A DNA stretch of 45,027 bases from Anaerolinea sp. Its GTDB lineage: Bacteria; Chloroflexota; Limnocylindria; Limnocylindrales; CSP1-4. This document shows positions 31,841 to 39,682 of the stretch, piece after piece (positions within the stretch are counted from its first letter, which is position 1; each line of letters starts with the position of its first letter). The position numbers and the translations under genes are program-made. The notes under the pieces were generated by a model. The model was not told where the DNA came from. It made no database searches and worked only from the letters and a program-made list of their open reading frames with translations. Where the stretch lies: NCBI GenBank assembly GCA_013822395.1, contig PNKK01000019.1, positions 1 through 45,027 of the forward strand, in the 5' to 3' direction.

Positions 31841-33041
31841 GTGGGACGCGAGGCGGCTCGTCGCGCGATGGTCGAGGCGGTGCGGGGTGGTGAATCGCAG
31901 CGCTCGGTCGCGCGCCGCTTCGGGGCAAGCCTCCTCACCGTCCAGCGCTGGCTGACGCGGGCGGCGAACGAGGCGATCGAGACCATCGACTGGTCCGATC
32001 GCTCGTCGGCTCCCCATCGCCAGGCACGCCAGATCCCGACCGAGGTCGAGGACCTGATCGTCGAGTCGCGCCGCCGGCTCCGTGACGAGAGCGTCCTCGG
32101 CGAGTATGGAGCGGCGGCCGTCTGGCGCGACCTCGCCGGGCGTGGCGCCCTCGGGCAGGGGATCCCTTCGGTCCGGACGATCGGGCGCACGTTCGCCCGC
32201 CGGGGCACCCTCGACGCCGGGCGTCGCGTTCGCCGGCCGGCGCCCCCGCCCGGCTCCCCCGCCCGGCTGGTATCTGCCCGGGCTGGCGAGCGGGTCGGTC
32301 GAGCTCGACTCGTTCGACACGATCGAGGGCCTCCGACTCAAGGGCGGCCAGGATATCGAGATCTTGACCGGCATCTCGATCCACGGCGGGCTGCCGGGCG
32401 CCTGGCCGGCCAGGCCGTACACCGCGCGGATGGTCGTGGCCGCGTTGACCGAGCACTGGCTCACGCACGGCCTGCCCGCCTATGCCCAGTTCGACAACGG
32501 CCTGATCTTCCACGGCACCCACGGCTACCCCGACCGGGTCGGCCGGGTCAGCCGGCTGTGTCTGGGTCTCGGCGTCGTGCCGGTCTTCGTGCCGCCCTAC
32601 GAGCCCGGCTTCCAGGCCGCCATCGAGAGCCTCAATGGCCGCTGGCAGGCCAAGCTGTGGCGCCGCACCTACAGCGAGACCCTCGATGCTCTCAAGCTCC
32701 AGTCGGAGCGCTACATCGAGGCCTGCCGGGTTCGGTCGGCGGTCCGGATCGAGTCCGCACCCGCCCGGTCGGCGGTACCGGCCGAATGGGTGTTCGATGT
32801 CAACCGCGAGCTCGGTGGTCGGCTCGTCTACATCCGCCGGACCAACGAGTGGGGCGAGGCGCGCCTGCTCGGGCGCCGGTTCGAGATCGACCCGCTCTGG
32901 CCCCACCGGCTCGTCCGCGCCGAGCTCGATCTCACGGGCGGTCTGATCCGCTTCTACGCACTACGCCGTCGAGACCCGACCGATCAGCCGTTGCTCCGGG
33001 AGATCGTCTACGCCATGCCGCCTCACCGGCTCACGGACTGA
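31841..33041 (+). pseudogene. DDE-type transposase broken by a 13-bp duplication
   Basis: From GTG 31841 the first part has an N-terminal helix-turn-helix (SQRSVARRFGASLLTVQRWL, about 19-38). The frame is lost near 32243-32268. The rest reads in the next frame and holds the catalytic core: ELDSFDTIEG with the first Asp, YAQFDNGLIFHG with the second Asp, and PGFQAAIESLNGRWQ with the Glu, then a C-terminal domain ending PHRLTD. Removing one copy of the 13-bp duplication restores a single frame of 395 residues running RRPAPPPGWYLPGLASG across the junction. The intact protein would cut and join the element ends. The stop codon lies inside the right inner end repeat. Confidence 0.88.
32243..32268. 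repeat. 13-bp tandem duplication causing the transposase frameshift
   Basis: CCCCCGCCCGGCT occurs at 32243-32255 and again at 32256-32268 with no mismatch. Thirteen bases shift the frame by +1, exactly the shift seen between the two halves of the transposase. Confidence 0.93.
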
Positions 33042-33099
33042 CTCGGAGGTGATGGCACCTTGCCCGATTCGCAGCCGAAGTGACTTGGAGGTGATGGCA
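33039..33099. repeat. right end of the insertion sequence, outer and inner end repeats
   Basis: The outer repeat 33081-33099 and an inner copy 33039-33057 match at 18 of 19 bases and are 42 bp apart. The inner copy includes the transposase stop codon. Confidence 0.9.
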
Positions 33100-33141
33100 T
33101 GTGGCCCGAGATGCATACGCCGGGAAACAGGCGCCGCCCGG

Positions 33142-33147
33142 TATCCT
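33142..33147 (+). promoter_or_regulatory. -10-like hexamer before the SIS gene
   Basis: TATCCT, then six bases and ATG 33154, with no Shine-Dalgarno. It lies 43 bp from the right end of the insertion sequence. Confidence 0.45.
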
Positions 33148-33153
33148 CCCGTG

Positions 33154-34422
33154 ATGGACACCTTCGATCCCACGCGACCGCTCCCCGGCCCGCCCGAGCC
33201 GTGGGCGAGCACCGACATGCCGTCGCGGCGAGGCGGCCCGCCCTACCACATGACGGAGATGATCCGGGCGGAGCCGGCCCTCGCCCGGCGGCTGCTCCGA
33301 AAGCTCGCCGTCGCCGACGGACCGGCCGCGACCCTCGCCGCCACGATCCGGTCCACCTCGGGTGCCGGGCGTCCGATCGTCGTGGTCGGCTGCGGCACCA
33401 GCGAGCACGGAGCGCTCGCCACCGCCGAGATCCTTCGCAACGCGTGTCGCGACGCCGGATTGCCGTCCATGATCGGGGCCGGCGGAGCGCCCGTCGCGGT
33501 TCAGGCATTCGAGGCCTCGCCCGAAATCGCGCAGCTGGGTCCCGGATCCCTCGTCATCGCGATCAGCCACGAGGGAGCCACCTGGGCGACGAATCGCGCC
33601 CTCGCCGCGGCACGCTCCTCGGGGGCGACGGCGGCGCTGCTCACCGTCACCGCGGCGTCCCCCGGCGCTGCGCTCGCCGATATCGTCGTCACGACCGACG
33701 AGCTCGATCAGAGCTGGTGCCACACCGTGGGCTACCTCTCGCCGATCCTCGCGGCGATGTCGATCGGGGCGCACCTGGCGGGCCTTGCGCTGGACCAGGA
33801 CGCGGCCGCCGGGCTGCTCGCCACCGGGCTCGACCCGGCCTCGATCGAGGCGACGGAGGCAATGGCCCGCAGCCTTGCCGACGTCGATCGGCTCATCGTC
33901 CTGGGCTCCGGCGTGGACCGGATCGCGGCCCGCGAGCTGACACTGAAGGTCGAGGAGGGTGCGCACCTGCCTGCCGCGATGCGCGATCTCGAGACGATGC
34001 TCCACGGTCACCTCGCCGGCGTGGATGCGGGCACGGGCCTCGTGCTCCTGCTCACCGAGCGGAGGCACCGGGACGCACGGAGGGCCCGCGCGCTCGCGGT
34101 GCTCCGGGCGTGCGGCCAGATCGGGGTCAGCGTCGGGGCGATCCTCGCCGCCGACGTTTCCGAAGAGCTCGATCCGGCGCTCACGGCCGCCGGCCGCGTT
34201 GCCGTGCCGGACGCGCCATCGCTACCGGCGCCCGTGGCCGCGCTCCTCGCGACCGCGGCACCCCTGCAGCTCCTGACCGAGCGCCTGGCGGTCGCCCGCG
34301 GTGTGGACCCGGACCCGATTCGTCGGGACGACCCACGCTACCTCGCCGCGGCAGGGGTGGCCGAGGTGAGCGAGGTGGCCGGGGCGGTCGCACAGACCAA
34401 GTCCGCTGATGCAGGCGATTGA
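33154..34422 (+). CDS. double-SIS sugar-phosphate isomerase/GlmS-isomerase-like protein
   Basis: A 422-residue protein with two SIS domains and no amidotransferase domain. Start ATG 33154 (MDTFDPTRPLPG). The N-terminal SIS domain has PPYHMTEMIRAEPALARRLL and VVVGCGTSEHGALATAEILRNACRDAG (about 69-95), then LVIAISHEGATWATNRALAAARSSGATAALLTVT (about 132-165). The second SIS domain has RLIVLGSGVDRIAARELTLKVEEGAHLPAAMRDLETMLHGHLAGVD (about 248-292), the segment that binds phosphosugars in GlmS and AgaS. Likely an isomerase or deaminase of amino-sugar phosphates; the exact substrate is not visible. It precedes xylA by 117 bp but need not belong to xylose use. Its promoter is next to the insertion sequence. 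Confidence 0.85.
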   Translation: MDTFDPTRPLPGPPEPWASTDMPSRRGGPPYHMTEMIRAEPALARRLLRKLAVADGPAATLAATIRSTSGAGRPIVVVGCGTSEHGALATAEILRNACRDAGLPSMIGAGGAPVAVQAFEASPEIAQLGPGSLVIAISHEGATWATNRALAAARSSGATAALLTVTAASPGAALADIVVTTDELDQSWCHTVGYLSPILAAMSIGAHLAGLALDQDAAAGLLATGLDPASIEATEAMARSLADVDRLIVLGSGVDRIAARELTLKVEEGAHLPAAMRDLETMLHGHLAGVDAGTGLVLLLTERRHRDARRARALAVLRACGQIGVSVGAILAADVSEELDPALTAAGRVAVPDAPSLPAPVAALLATAAPLQLLTERLAVARGVDPDPIRRDDPRYLAAAGVAEVSEVAGAVAQTKSADAGD

Positions 34423-34441
34423 CCAGCCTCTCTGTCGCGGA

Positions 34442-34476
34442 TTTGTGCTGGTTTCACACAAAACGTGTGGTAGGCT
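34442..34476 (+). promoter_or_regulatory. xylA promoter with inverted-repeat operator
   Basis: TTTGTG (34442-34447), then CACAC-AAAAC-GTGTG inverted repeat (34455-34469), running into an extended -10 TGGTAGGCT whose hexamer TAGGCT is 34471-34476. The inverted repeat overlaps the -10, so a bound regulator would block transcription. The likely binder is the ROK regulator encoded at 40920-42149. Confidence 0.6.
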
Positions 34477-34539
34477 CCGCATCCAGGTGAGCTGTGGCAT
34501 CGGTGCCGCGTCGCGGACCGATCGAGGAGGTTCGGAGAG

Positions 34540-35910
34540 ATGAACCAGGACTTCTTCCCCGACGTGGAGGGGCGCATCCCGTTCGGTGGCCTCCGCTCGG
34601 AGGACCCCCTGTCGTTCAAGGTCTACCAACCGGATCGGCTGGTGCTCGGCAAGCGGATGGAGGACCACCTCCGGATCGCCGTCTGCTACTGGCACTCGTT
34701 CAACTGGCCCGGCTCGGACGTGTTCGGGAGCGGCACCTTCGACCGCCCGTGGAACGACCCGCGTCTCGACCCGATGATCGCGGCCCGGGCGAAGCTCGAG
34801 GCCGCCTTCGAGTTCTTCGACAAGCTCGGCGTCCCGTTCTTCTGCTTCCACGATCGCGACATGGCGCCGGAGGGCGCGACGTTCGCCGAGTCGACCGCGA
34901 ACCTCCAGGCGATCCTCGACGATGCGGAAGCCCACATGGCCCGGACGGGCGTCCGCCTCCTGTGGGGCACCGCGAACCTGTTCAGCCACCCCCGCTACAC
35001 CGCTGGCGCAGCCACGAACCCGGATCCCGAGATCTTCGCCGTCGCCGCGGCGCAGGTGAAGGTCATGCTCGAGGCGACGCACCGGCTCGGCGGCGCGAAC
35101 TACGTCCTGTGGGGCGGCCGAGAGGGCTACGAGACCCTCCTGAACACGGACCTCGCCCGCGAGGAGCAGCAGCTCGCCCGGTTTCTCAGCCTCGTGGCCG
35201 AACACAAGCACCGGATCGGCTTCAAGGGCGCCCTCCTCCTCGAGCCGAAGCCCCAGGAGCCGACCAAGCACCAGTACGACTACGACAGCGCGACGGTCTA
35301 CGGGTTCCTCGCCCGCCACGGCCTGGAGCATGAATATCGCGTCAACCTCGAGGCGAACCACGCGACCCTCGCCGGTCACAGCTTCCACCACGAGGTCGCA
35401 ACGGCGGTCTCGCTCGGCATCTTCGGCAGCATCGACGCCAACCGCGGCGACTACCAGAACGGCTGGGACACGGACCAGTTCCCCAACTCGGTCGACGAGC
35501 TCGCACTGACGCTGTACGAGATCCTCCGGGGCGGCGGGCTCACGACCGGCGGCTTCAACTTCGACGCCAAGCTGCGGCGTCAGAGCCTCGATCGGACGGA
35601 CCTGTTCCACGGGCACATCGGCGGCATCGACACGCTCGCCCGCTCGCTGCTCGTGGCGGCCGAGCTGATCGAGCGCGGCGCGCTCGAGGCGCGTCGGGCG
35701 GAGCGCTATGCGGGCTGGTCGGGCGAGCTCGGGCGGTCGATCCTGTCCGGCGAGGTCCTGCTCGAAATGCTGGCGGGCCGCGTCCTGACCGGCGAGATCG
35801 ACCCGCGGCCCGTGTCCGGCCGGCAGGAGCTCCTCGAGAACCTCGTCAACCAGGCGATCTGGGCCGTGGACGCCGCCGTGGATGCAGCCGAGGACGGCGC
35901 GGCGGGCTGA
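34540..35910 (+). CDS. xylA: xylose isomerase
   Basis: A 456-residue xylose isomerase (class II length). ATG 34540 follows a GAGGAGG Shine-Dalgarno. Active-site motifs: [15 protein letters not shown] with catalytic His104, [18 protein letters not shown] with metal ligand Glu235 and Lys237, and [16 protein letters not shown] with further metal ligands. It converts D-xylose to D-xylulose with divalent metal in the cytoplasm. xylB follows after five bases, and the ABC transporter is convergent, so this is a xylose (possibly also xylo-oligosaccharide-derived) catabolic unit. A regulated extended -10 promoter lies upstream. Confidence 0.97.
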   Translation: MNQDFFPDVEGRIPFGGLRSEDPLSFKVYQPDRLVLGKRMEDHLRIAVCYWHSFNWPGSDVFGSGTFDRPWNDPRLDPMIAARAKLEAAFEFFDKLGVPFFCFHDRDMAPEGATFAESTANLQAILDDAEAHMARTGVRLLWGTANLFSHPRYTAGAATNPDPEIFAVAAAQVKVMLEATHRLGGANYVLWGGREGYETLLNTDLAREEQQLARFLSLVAEHKHRIGFKGALLLEPKPQEPTKHQYDYDSATVYGFLARHGLEHEYRVNLEANHATLAGHSFHHEVATAVSLGIFGSIDANRGDYQNGWDTDQFPNSVDELALTLYEILRGGGLTTGGFNFDAKLRRQSLDRTDLFHGHIGGIDTLARSLLVAAELIERGALEARRAERYAGWSGELGRSILSGEVLLEMLAGRVLTGEIDPRPVSGRQELLENLVNQAIWAVDAAVDAAEDGAAG

Positions 35911-35915
35911 CGGCG

Positions 35916-37400
35916 ATGGGCCTCGTCCTCGGCATCGACGTCTCGACGACGGCGACGAAGGCCGTCCTGATCGATCCCTCGGGCACCGTCCGCGGGATCG
36001 GCACGGCGGAGTACGACGTCTCGAGCCCGCATCCACTCTGGAGCGAGCAGGCGCCGGCCATCTGGTGGGACGCCGCGCAGACGGCGATCCGGGCCGTCCT
36101 GGCGGCGACCGACACGGCCGGCGCCGATGTCGAGGCCGTCGGCCTCGCCGGCCAGATGCACGGCGCCGTTCTCCTCGACTCTGCCGGCACGGTCCTCCGG
36201 CCGGCGATCCTGTGGAACGACCAGCGGACCGCCGCGGAGTGCGACGAGATCCGCTCGTCCGTGGGCGCGGATCGCCTGATCTCCATCACCGGCAACGACG
36301 CGATCACGGGGTTCACCGCCCCGAAGCTCCTGTGGGTCCGCCGGCACGAGCCCGAGGTATGGGTGGGCCTGGCGCACGTCCTCCTGCCCAAGGATTACCT
36401 CCGCCACCGCCTCACCGGCGACTATGCGATGGACAAGGCGGACGGCGCCGGGACACTCCTGTTCGATCTCGCGGCCCGGACGTGGTCCACGGACGTCCTC
36501 ACGGACCTGGACCTCGATCCGGCCTGGTTCCCGCCGACGTTCGAGGGACCCGAGGTCACCGGCACGATCACGCCGGCCGCCGCCGCCGCGACGGGCCTGC
36601 GGGCCGGCACCCCGGTCGTGGCCGGCGGCGGGGACCAGGCAGCGAACGCCGTCGGCGTCGGCGTGATCTCGGAGGGGACGGTCGCCCTGTCGCTCGGGAC
36701 CTCGGGCGTCATCTTCGCCGCGACTGACGCGCCGCTCCACGAGGCCCACGGACGGGTCCATGCCTTCTGCCATGCTGCGCCCGGGCGCTGGCACCTGATG
36801 TCGGTGATGCTCTCGGCGGCGGGCAGCCTGCGCTGGTTCCGCGACGCACTCGCGCCAGGCGAGGGATTCGGTGAGCTCGTGGCCGGCGCGGCGGGCGTGC
36901 GGGCCGCGTCCGATGGCCTGTTCTTCCTCCCCTACCTGTCGGGTGAGCGGAGCCCGTACCCCGATCCGCTCGCTCGGGGAGCATTCGTGGGACTCACCCT
37001 GGGACACGACCGCCGCCACCTGACCCGCGCCGTCCTGGAGGGTGTCGCGTTCGGGCTCCGCGACGGCCTCGATCTCATGCTGGCCGCAGGGATGCCGCGC
37101 CCGGCCCAGATCCGGGCGTCCGGTGGCGGACTGGCCAGCGTCGTCTGGCGCCAGATCCTGGCCGACGTCCTGGACGCGGACCTCGTGACGACCTCGACGA
37201 CCGAGGGCGCGGCCTTTGGCGCGGCGGTCCTCGGGGCGGTCGGGGCTGGCTGGTTCCCGGACGTTCCGGCGGCGACCGCGGCGCTCGTGCGGACAAGCCC
37301 GGCCGCCGCGCCTGGACTCGACCGCGTGGGGTACGTCGAGGCCCACGCGGTCTATCGCAAGCTGTATCCGGCGCTCGCGCCGGTCTTCCACCGGAGGTAG
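35916..37400 (+). CDS. xylB: xylulokinase
   Basis: A 494-residue FGGY kinase, ATG 35916, five bases after the xylA stop. N-terminal ATP-binding motif LVLGIDVSTTATKAVLID (3-20); substrate motif LAGQMHGAVLLD and the FGGY-type segment LWNDQRTAAECDEI; catalytic base Asp240 in VAGGGDQAANAVGVG; C-terminal RASGGGLASVVWRQILADVLDADL. It phosphorylates D-xylulose to xylulose-5-phosphate for the pentose phosphate pathway. Convergent with the transporter ATPase; the intervening 59 bp hold three tandem 13-bp repeats. Confidence 0.96.
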   Translation: MGLVLGIDVSTTATKAVLIDPSGTVRGIGTAEYDVSSPHPLWSEQAPAIWWDAAQTAIRAVLAATDTAGADVEAVGLAGQMHGAVLLDSAGTVLRPAILWNDQRTAAECDEIRSSVGADRLISITGNDAITGFTAPKLLWVRRHEPEVWVGLAHVLLPKDYLRHRLTGDYAMDKADGAGTLLFDLAARTWSTDVLTDLDLDPAWFPPTFEGPEVTGTITPAAAAATGLRAGTPVVAGGGDQAANAVGVGVISEGTVALSLGTSGVIFAATDAPLHEAHGRVHAFCHAAPGRWHLMSVMLSAAGSLRWFRDALAPGEGFGELVAGAAGVRAASDGLFFLPYLSGERSPYPDPLARGAFVGLTLGHDRRHLTRAVLEGVAFGLRDGLDLMLAAGMPRPAQIRASGGGLASVVWRQILADVLDADLVTTSTTEGAAFGAAVLGAVGAGWFPDVPAATAALVRTSPAAAPGLDRVGYVEAHAVYRKLYPALAPVFHRR

Positions 37401-37401
37401 G

Positions 37402-37442
37402 GCGCTCCCTGCCGGCGCTCCCTGCCGGCGCTTCCTGCCGGC
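37402..37442. repeat. three 13-bp tandem repeats between xylB and transporter ATPase genes
   Basis: GCGCTCCCTGCCG at 37402-37414 and 37415-37427, with a one-mismatch copy at 37428-37440. Each junction makes GCCGGC, so the palindromes GCCGGC recur at 37411, 37424 and 37437 and can pair with each other. It may act as a bidirectional terminator. Confidence 0.85.
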
Positions 37443-37459
37443 GCGGCTCCCCGGCGGCG

Positions 37460-38248
37460 CTACCCGTGGAGCGCGGCGAGCTCCCGCTCGGTGACCTCGC
37501 CGGGGGCCTTGCCCATGATGATCATCGCCAGGACCTCGTCCGTCGTGACCTCGCTCTTGATCACCGTGCCGACCACCTTGCCGTGGTACATGACGCTGAT
37601 CCGGTCGGACAGGTCGAAGACATCGTGGATGTCGTGGCTGATCAGGAAGATGCCGATCCCTTCGGCCTTCAGCTGGCGGATGAGGTCCCGCACCTGCGCG
37701 GTCTCGGCCGGGCCGAGCGCCGCGGTCGGCTCGTCCATGATCAGGATCCGGGCGTTGAAGTGGACGGCCCGCGCGATCGCGACGGATTGGCGCTGGCCGC
37801 CGGACAGGGACTTGACGGCCTGCTTGAAGTTCCTGAAGTTCGGGTTGAGCCGGGACATGACCTTTCGCGTCGCCGATTCCATCGCGGCGTCGTCGAGCGT
37901 CCCGGTACGGTCCGTGAGCTCGCGACCGAGGAACAGGTTCGCCGGTGCGTCGATGTTGTCGGCGAGCGCCAGGGTTTGGTAGATCGTCTCGATGCCGTGG
38001 GTCTTCGCGTCTCGCGGGTTCGTGATCGAGACGTGCCGCCCATCGATCCGGATCTCACCGGAATCCGCGGGATGGGCTCCCGACAGGACCCGCATCAGGG
38101 TGGACTTGCCGGCGCCGTTGCCGCCCACGAGCCCGACCACCTCGCCGGCGAAGAGGTCGATCGAGACGTCCTCGACGGCGTGGACACCGCCGAAGGCAAC
38201 CCGGATGTCGCGCATCTCCACGAGCGGGGTGCGTGCGACGTCGTTCAT
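37460..38248 (-). CDS. sugar ABC transporter ATPase, single cassette (XylG/FrcA-like)
   Basis: A 262-residue ATPase. Start ATG 38248 after a GGAG Shine-Dalgarno. Walker [11 protein letters not shown] (38-47), signature [32 protein letters not shown] (about 137-168, ending in Walker B), and the switch His in ISHDIHDVF. Xylose/ribose transporters of this class (XylG, RbsA) usually carry two cassettes in ~500 residues; here there is only one, as in FrcA-type systems, so it must dimerise. Last gene of the transport operon, 15 bp after the permease. Confidence 0.92.
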   Translation of the reverse strand: MNDVARTPLVEMRDIRVAFGGVHAVEDVSIDLFAGEVVGLVGGNGAGKSTLMRVLSGAHPADSGEIRIDGRHVSITNPRDAKTHGIETIYQTLALADNIDAPANLFLGRELTDRTGTLDDAAMESATRKVMSRLNPNFRNFKQAVKSLSGGQRQSVAIARAVHFNARILIMDEPTAALGPAETAQVRDLIRQLKAEGIGIFLISHDIHDVFDLSDRISVMYHGKVVGTVIKSEVTTDEVLAMIIMGKAPGEVTERELAALHG

Positions 38249-38263
38249 GTTCGCGCTCCTCCG

Positions 38264-39583
38264 CTAGCGAGTCGAACGGCGGCGGAGCAGGGCGTCGAGC
38301 CCGACTGCCGCGACGAGAACGATACCGACGACGATGTCCTGGGTCGGGGAGTCGAATCGCAGCAGGACCATGCCGGACCGGAGCGACTGCATGACGACCG
38401 CGCCGAGCACCGCGCCGGTGACGGTGCCGATGCCGCCGGCGAACGACGTCCCGCCGATGACGGCCGCGGCGATCACGTCGAGCTCGTTCTGGACGCCCAG
38501 GTTCGTCACCGCGGCATCCAGCCGGGCGGTCTGGACCGCGGCGCTGATCGCCACGAGGATCCCCATCAGGGCGTACACCCGGACGATCGTCCGCCGGACG
38601 TTGATGCCGCCGAGCTCTGCGGCCTCCGGGTTCCCGCCGATCGAGTAGACGTAGCGCCCGAAGCGCCGGCGGGTTGCCAGATAGGTCATCACCAGCGTGA
38701 CGCCGATCAGAATGAGGACCGGATAGGCGATCCCGGTCGGGATCTGCAACCCGCCGGCCGGCTCGGTGATCCCTCGCTCCAGCGCGTATCGCGTGGCGAG
38801 CGCGGGCGGCCAGAAGTAGTTGTTGGCGACCCAGACGAAGCCGAGGACCGCCGCGCTCCCCGCCGCGATGACGGTGGCCATCGCCCACGTCGGGCGGACC
38901 GGGAAGCCGTACGCCCGGCGTCGTCGGTTGCTGGAGATGACGGTCCACGCAAGGACGACAATGGCCACGGCACCCACGATCCAGCTGCCGGTGTCGCCCA
39001 GGGATCCGAGCGGTCCACCCCCGATCAGGCTGTAGGTCGCATCCATGGGGGCGATGGTCTGGCCCTGGGCATAACGGAAGATGAGGCCTCGCCAGATGAG
39101 GAAGCCGCCGAGGGTGACGATGAACGACGGAACCCCGCCGTAGGCGACGATGAACCCCTGGAGGCCGCCGATCGCCGCGCCGAGGACGATGCCGACGCCG
39201 AGCGCGACGATCCACGTGTACGGCTGCTCGAAGCCGAGACCCAGGGTCGTCGGGATCCAGATCGCCTGGACCATGGCCATCGTGTAACCGAGGAAACCCA
39301 GCAGCGAGCCGACCGACAGGTCGATGTTGCGCGAGACGATGATCAGGACCATCCCGGTCGCCATGATCGCGATGGACGAGCTCTGGACGGACAGGTTCCA
39401 GAGGTTCCGCGGCGTCAGGAACAACCCCCCGGACATGACATGGAATCCGATCCAGATCACTGCCAGCGCGCCGATCATGCCGGCGAGCCGGGTATCGATC
39501 TCCGTCGAGGCGAGGAACGTGCGGATCGACCGCGAAGGCGGTGTGTCGCTCGTGCGTTGACGGACGCTGGTTGCCTCAGTCAT
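38264..39583 (-). CDS. xylH: sugar ABC transporter permease, XylH/RbsC-like
   Basis: A 439-residue inner-membrane permease of the branched RbsC/XylH class, about ten hydrophobic segments. I use ATG 39583 (MTEATSVRQ) since it has the better GAGG spacing; ATG 39595 is possible. Characteristic motifs: GMVLIIVSRNIDLSVGSLLGF (about 85-105) and GGNPEAAELGGINVRRTIVRVYALMGI, then a C-terminal IGGTSFAGGIGTVTGAVLGAVVMQSLRSGMVLL. A central ~50-residue hydrophilic insertion (SSNRRRRAYGFPVRPTW) makes it longer than E. coli XylH (~390). It works with the binding protein and single-cassette ATPase. Substrate is inferred from xylAB. Confidence 0.91.
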   Translation of the reverse strand: MTEATSVRQRTSDTPPSRSIRTFLASTEIDTRLAGMIGALAVIWIGFHVMSGGLFLTPRNLWNLSVQSSSIAIMATGMVLIIVSRNIDLSVGSLLGFLGYTMAMVQAIWIPTTLGLGFEQPYTWIVALGVGIVLGAAIGGLQGFIVAYGGVPSFIVTLGGFLIWRGLIFRYAQGQTIAPMDATYSLIGGGPLGSLGDTGSWIVGAVAIVVLAWTVISSNRRRRAYGFPVRPTWAMATVIAAGSAAVLGFVWVANNYFWPPALATRYALERGITEPAGGLQIPTGIAYPVLILIGVTLVMTYLATRRRFGRYVYSIGGNPEAAELGGINVRRTIVRVYALMGILVAISAAVQTARLDAAVTNLGVQNELDVIAAAVIGGTSFAGGIGTVTGAVLGAVVMQSLRSGMVLLRFDSPTQDIVVGIVLVAAVGLDALLRRRSTR

Positions 39584-39615
39584 GGGGCGCCTCATCTCGC
39601 AGTCCGGGATGCGAT

Positions 39616-39654
39616 CGCGCCCTGCGCCGGCGGGGTCCGCCGGCGCAGGGCGCG
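39616..39654 (-). terminator. 18-bp perfect hairpin between xylF-like and permease genes
   Basis: The arms 39616-39633 and 39637-39654 pair without a mismatch around a three-base loop, 28 bases after the binding-protein stop. No T run follows on the transcribed strand. Probably a 3'-end protector or attenuator. Confidence 0.75.
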
Positions 39655-39682
39655 GTACGTTCGGAGGGTCGGTGACCCTCAG

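Larger units (their letters stand above)
31742..33099 (+). mobile_element. 1358-bp insertion sequence with perfect 19-bp inverted ends
   Basis: TGCCATCACCTCCAAGTCA at 31742-31760 is matched exactly by its reverse complement at 33081-33099. Inner copies of the end sequence occur at both sides (31773-31784 and 33039-33057). Inside is one DDE-type transposase gene, broken by a duplication. No target duplication is obvious: the flanking bases left and right differ. The inner end repeats recall IS21-like multiple ends, but no IstB-type helper is present; the transposase looks IS481-like. Family not settled. Confidence 0.9.

Noticed and set aside
32240..32270. Programmed +1 frameshift in the transposase
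   Set aside because: The exact 13-bp duplication explains the shift more simply; no slippery codon plus stimulator is evident. Not fully excluded.
32082..33041. Second half of the transposase as a separate downstream gene
   Set aside because: Its start would fall inside the helix-turn-helix half in another frame, and deleting one duplicated 13-mer fuses both halves cleanly.
31735..33105. Target-site duplication around the insertion sequence
   Set aside because: The bases directly outside the two inverted repeats do not match over any useful length.
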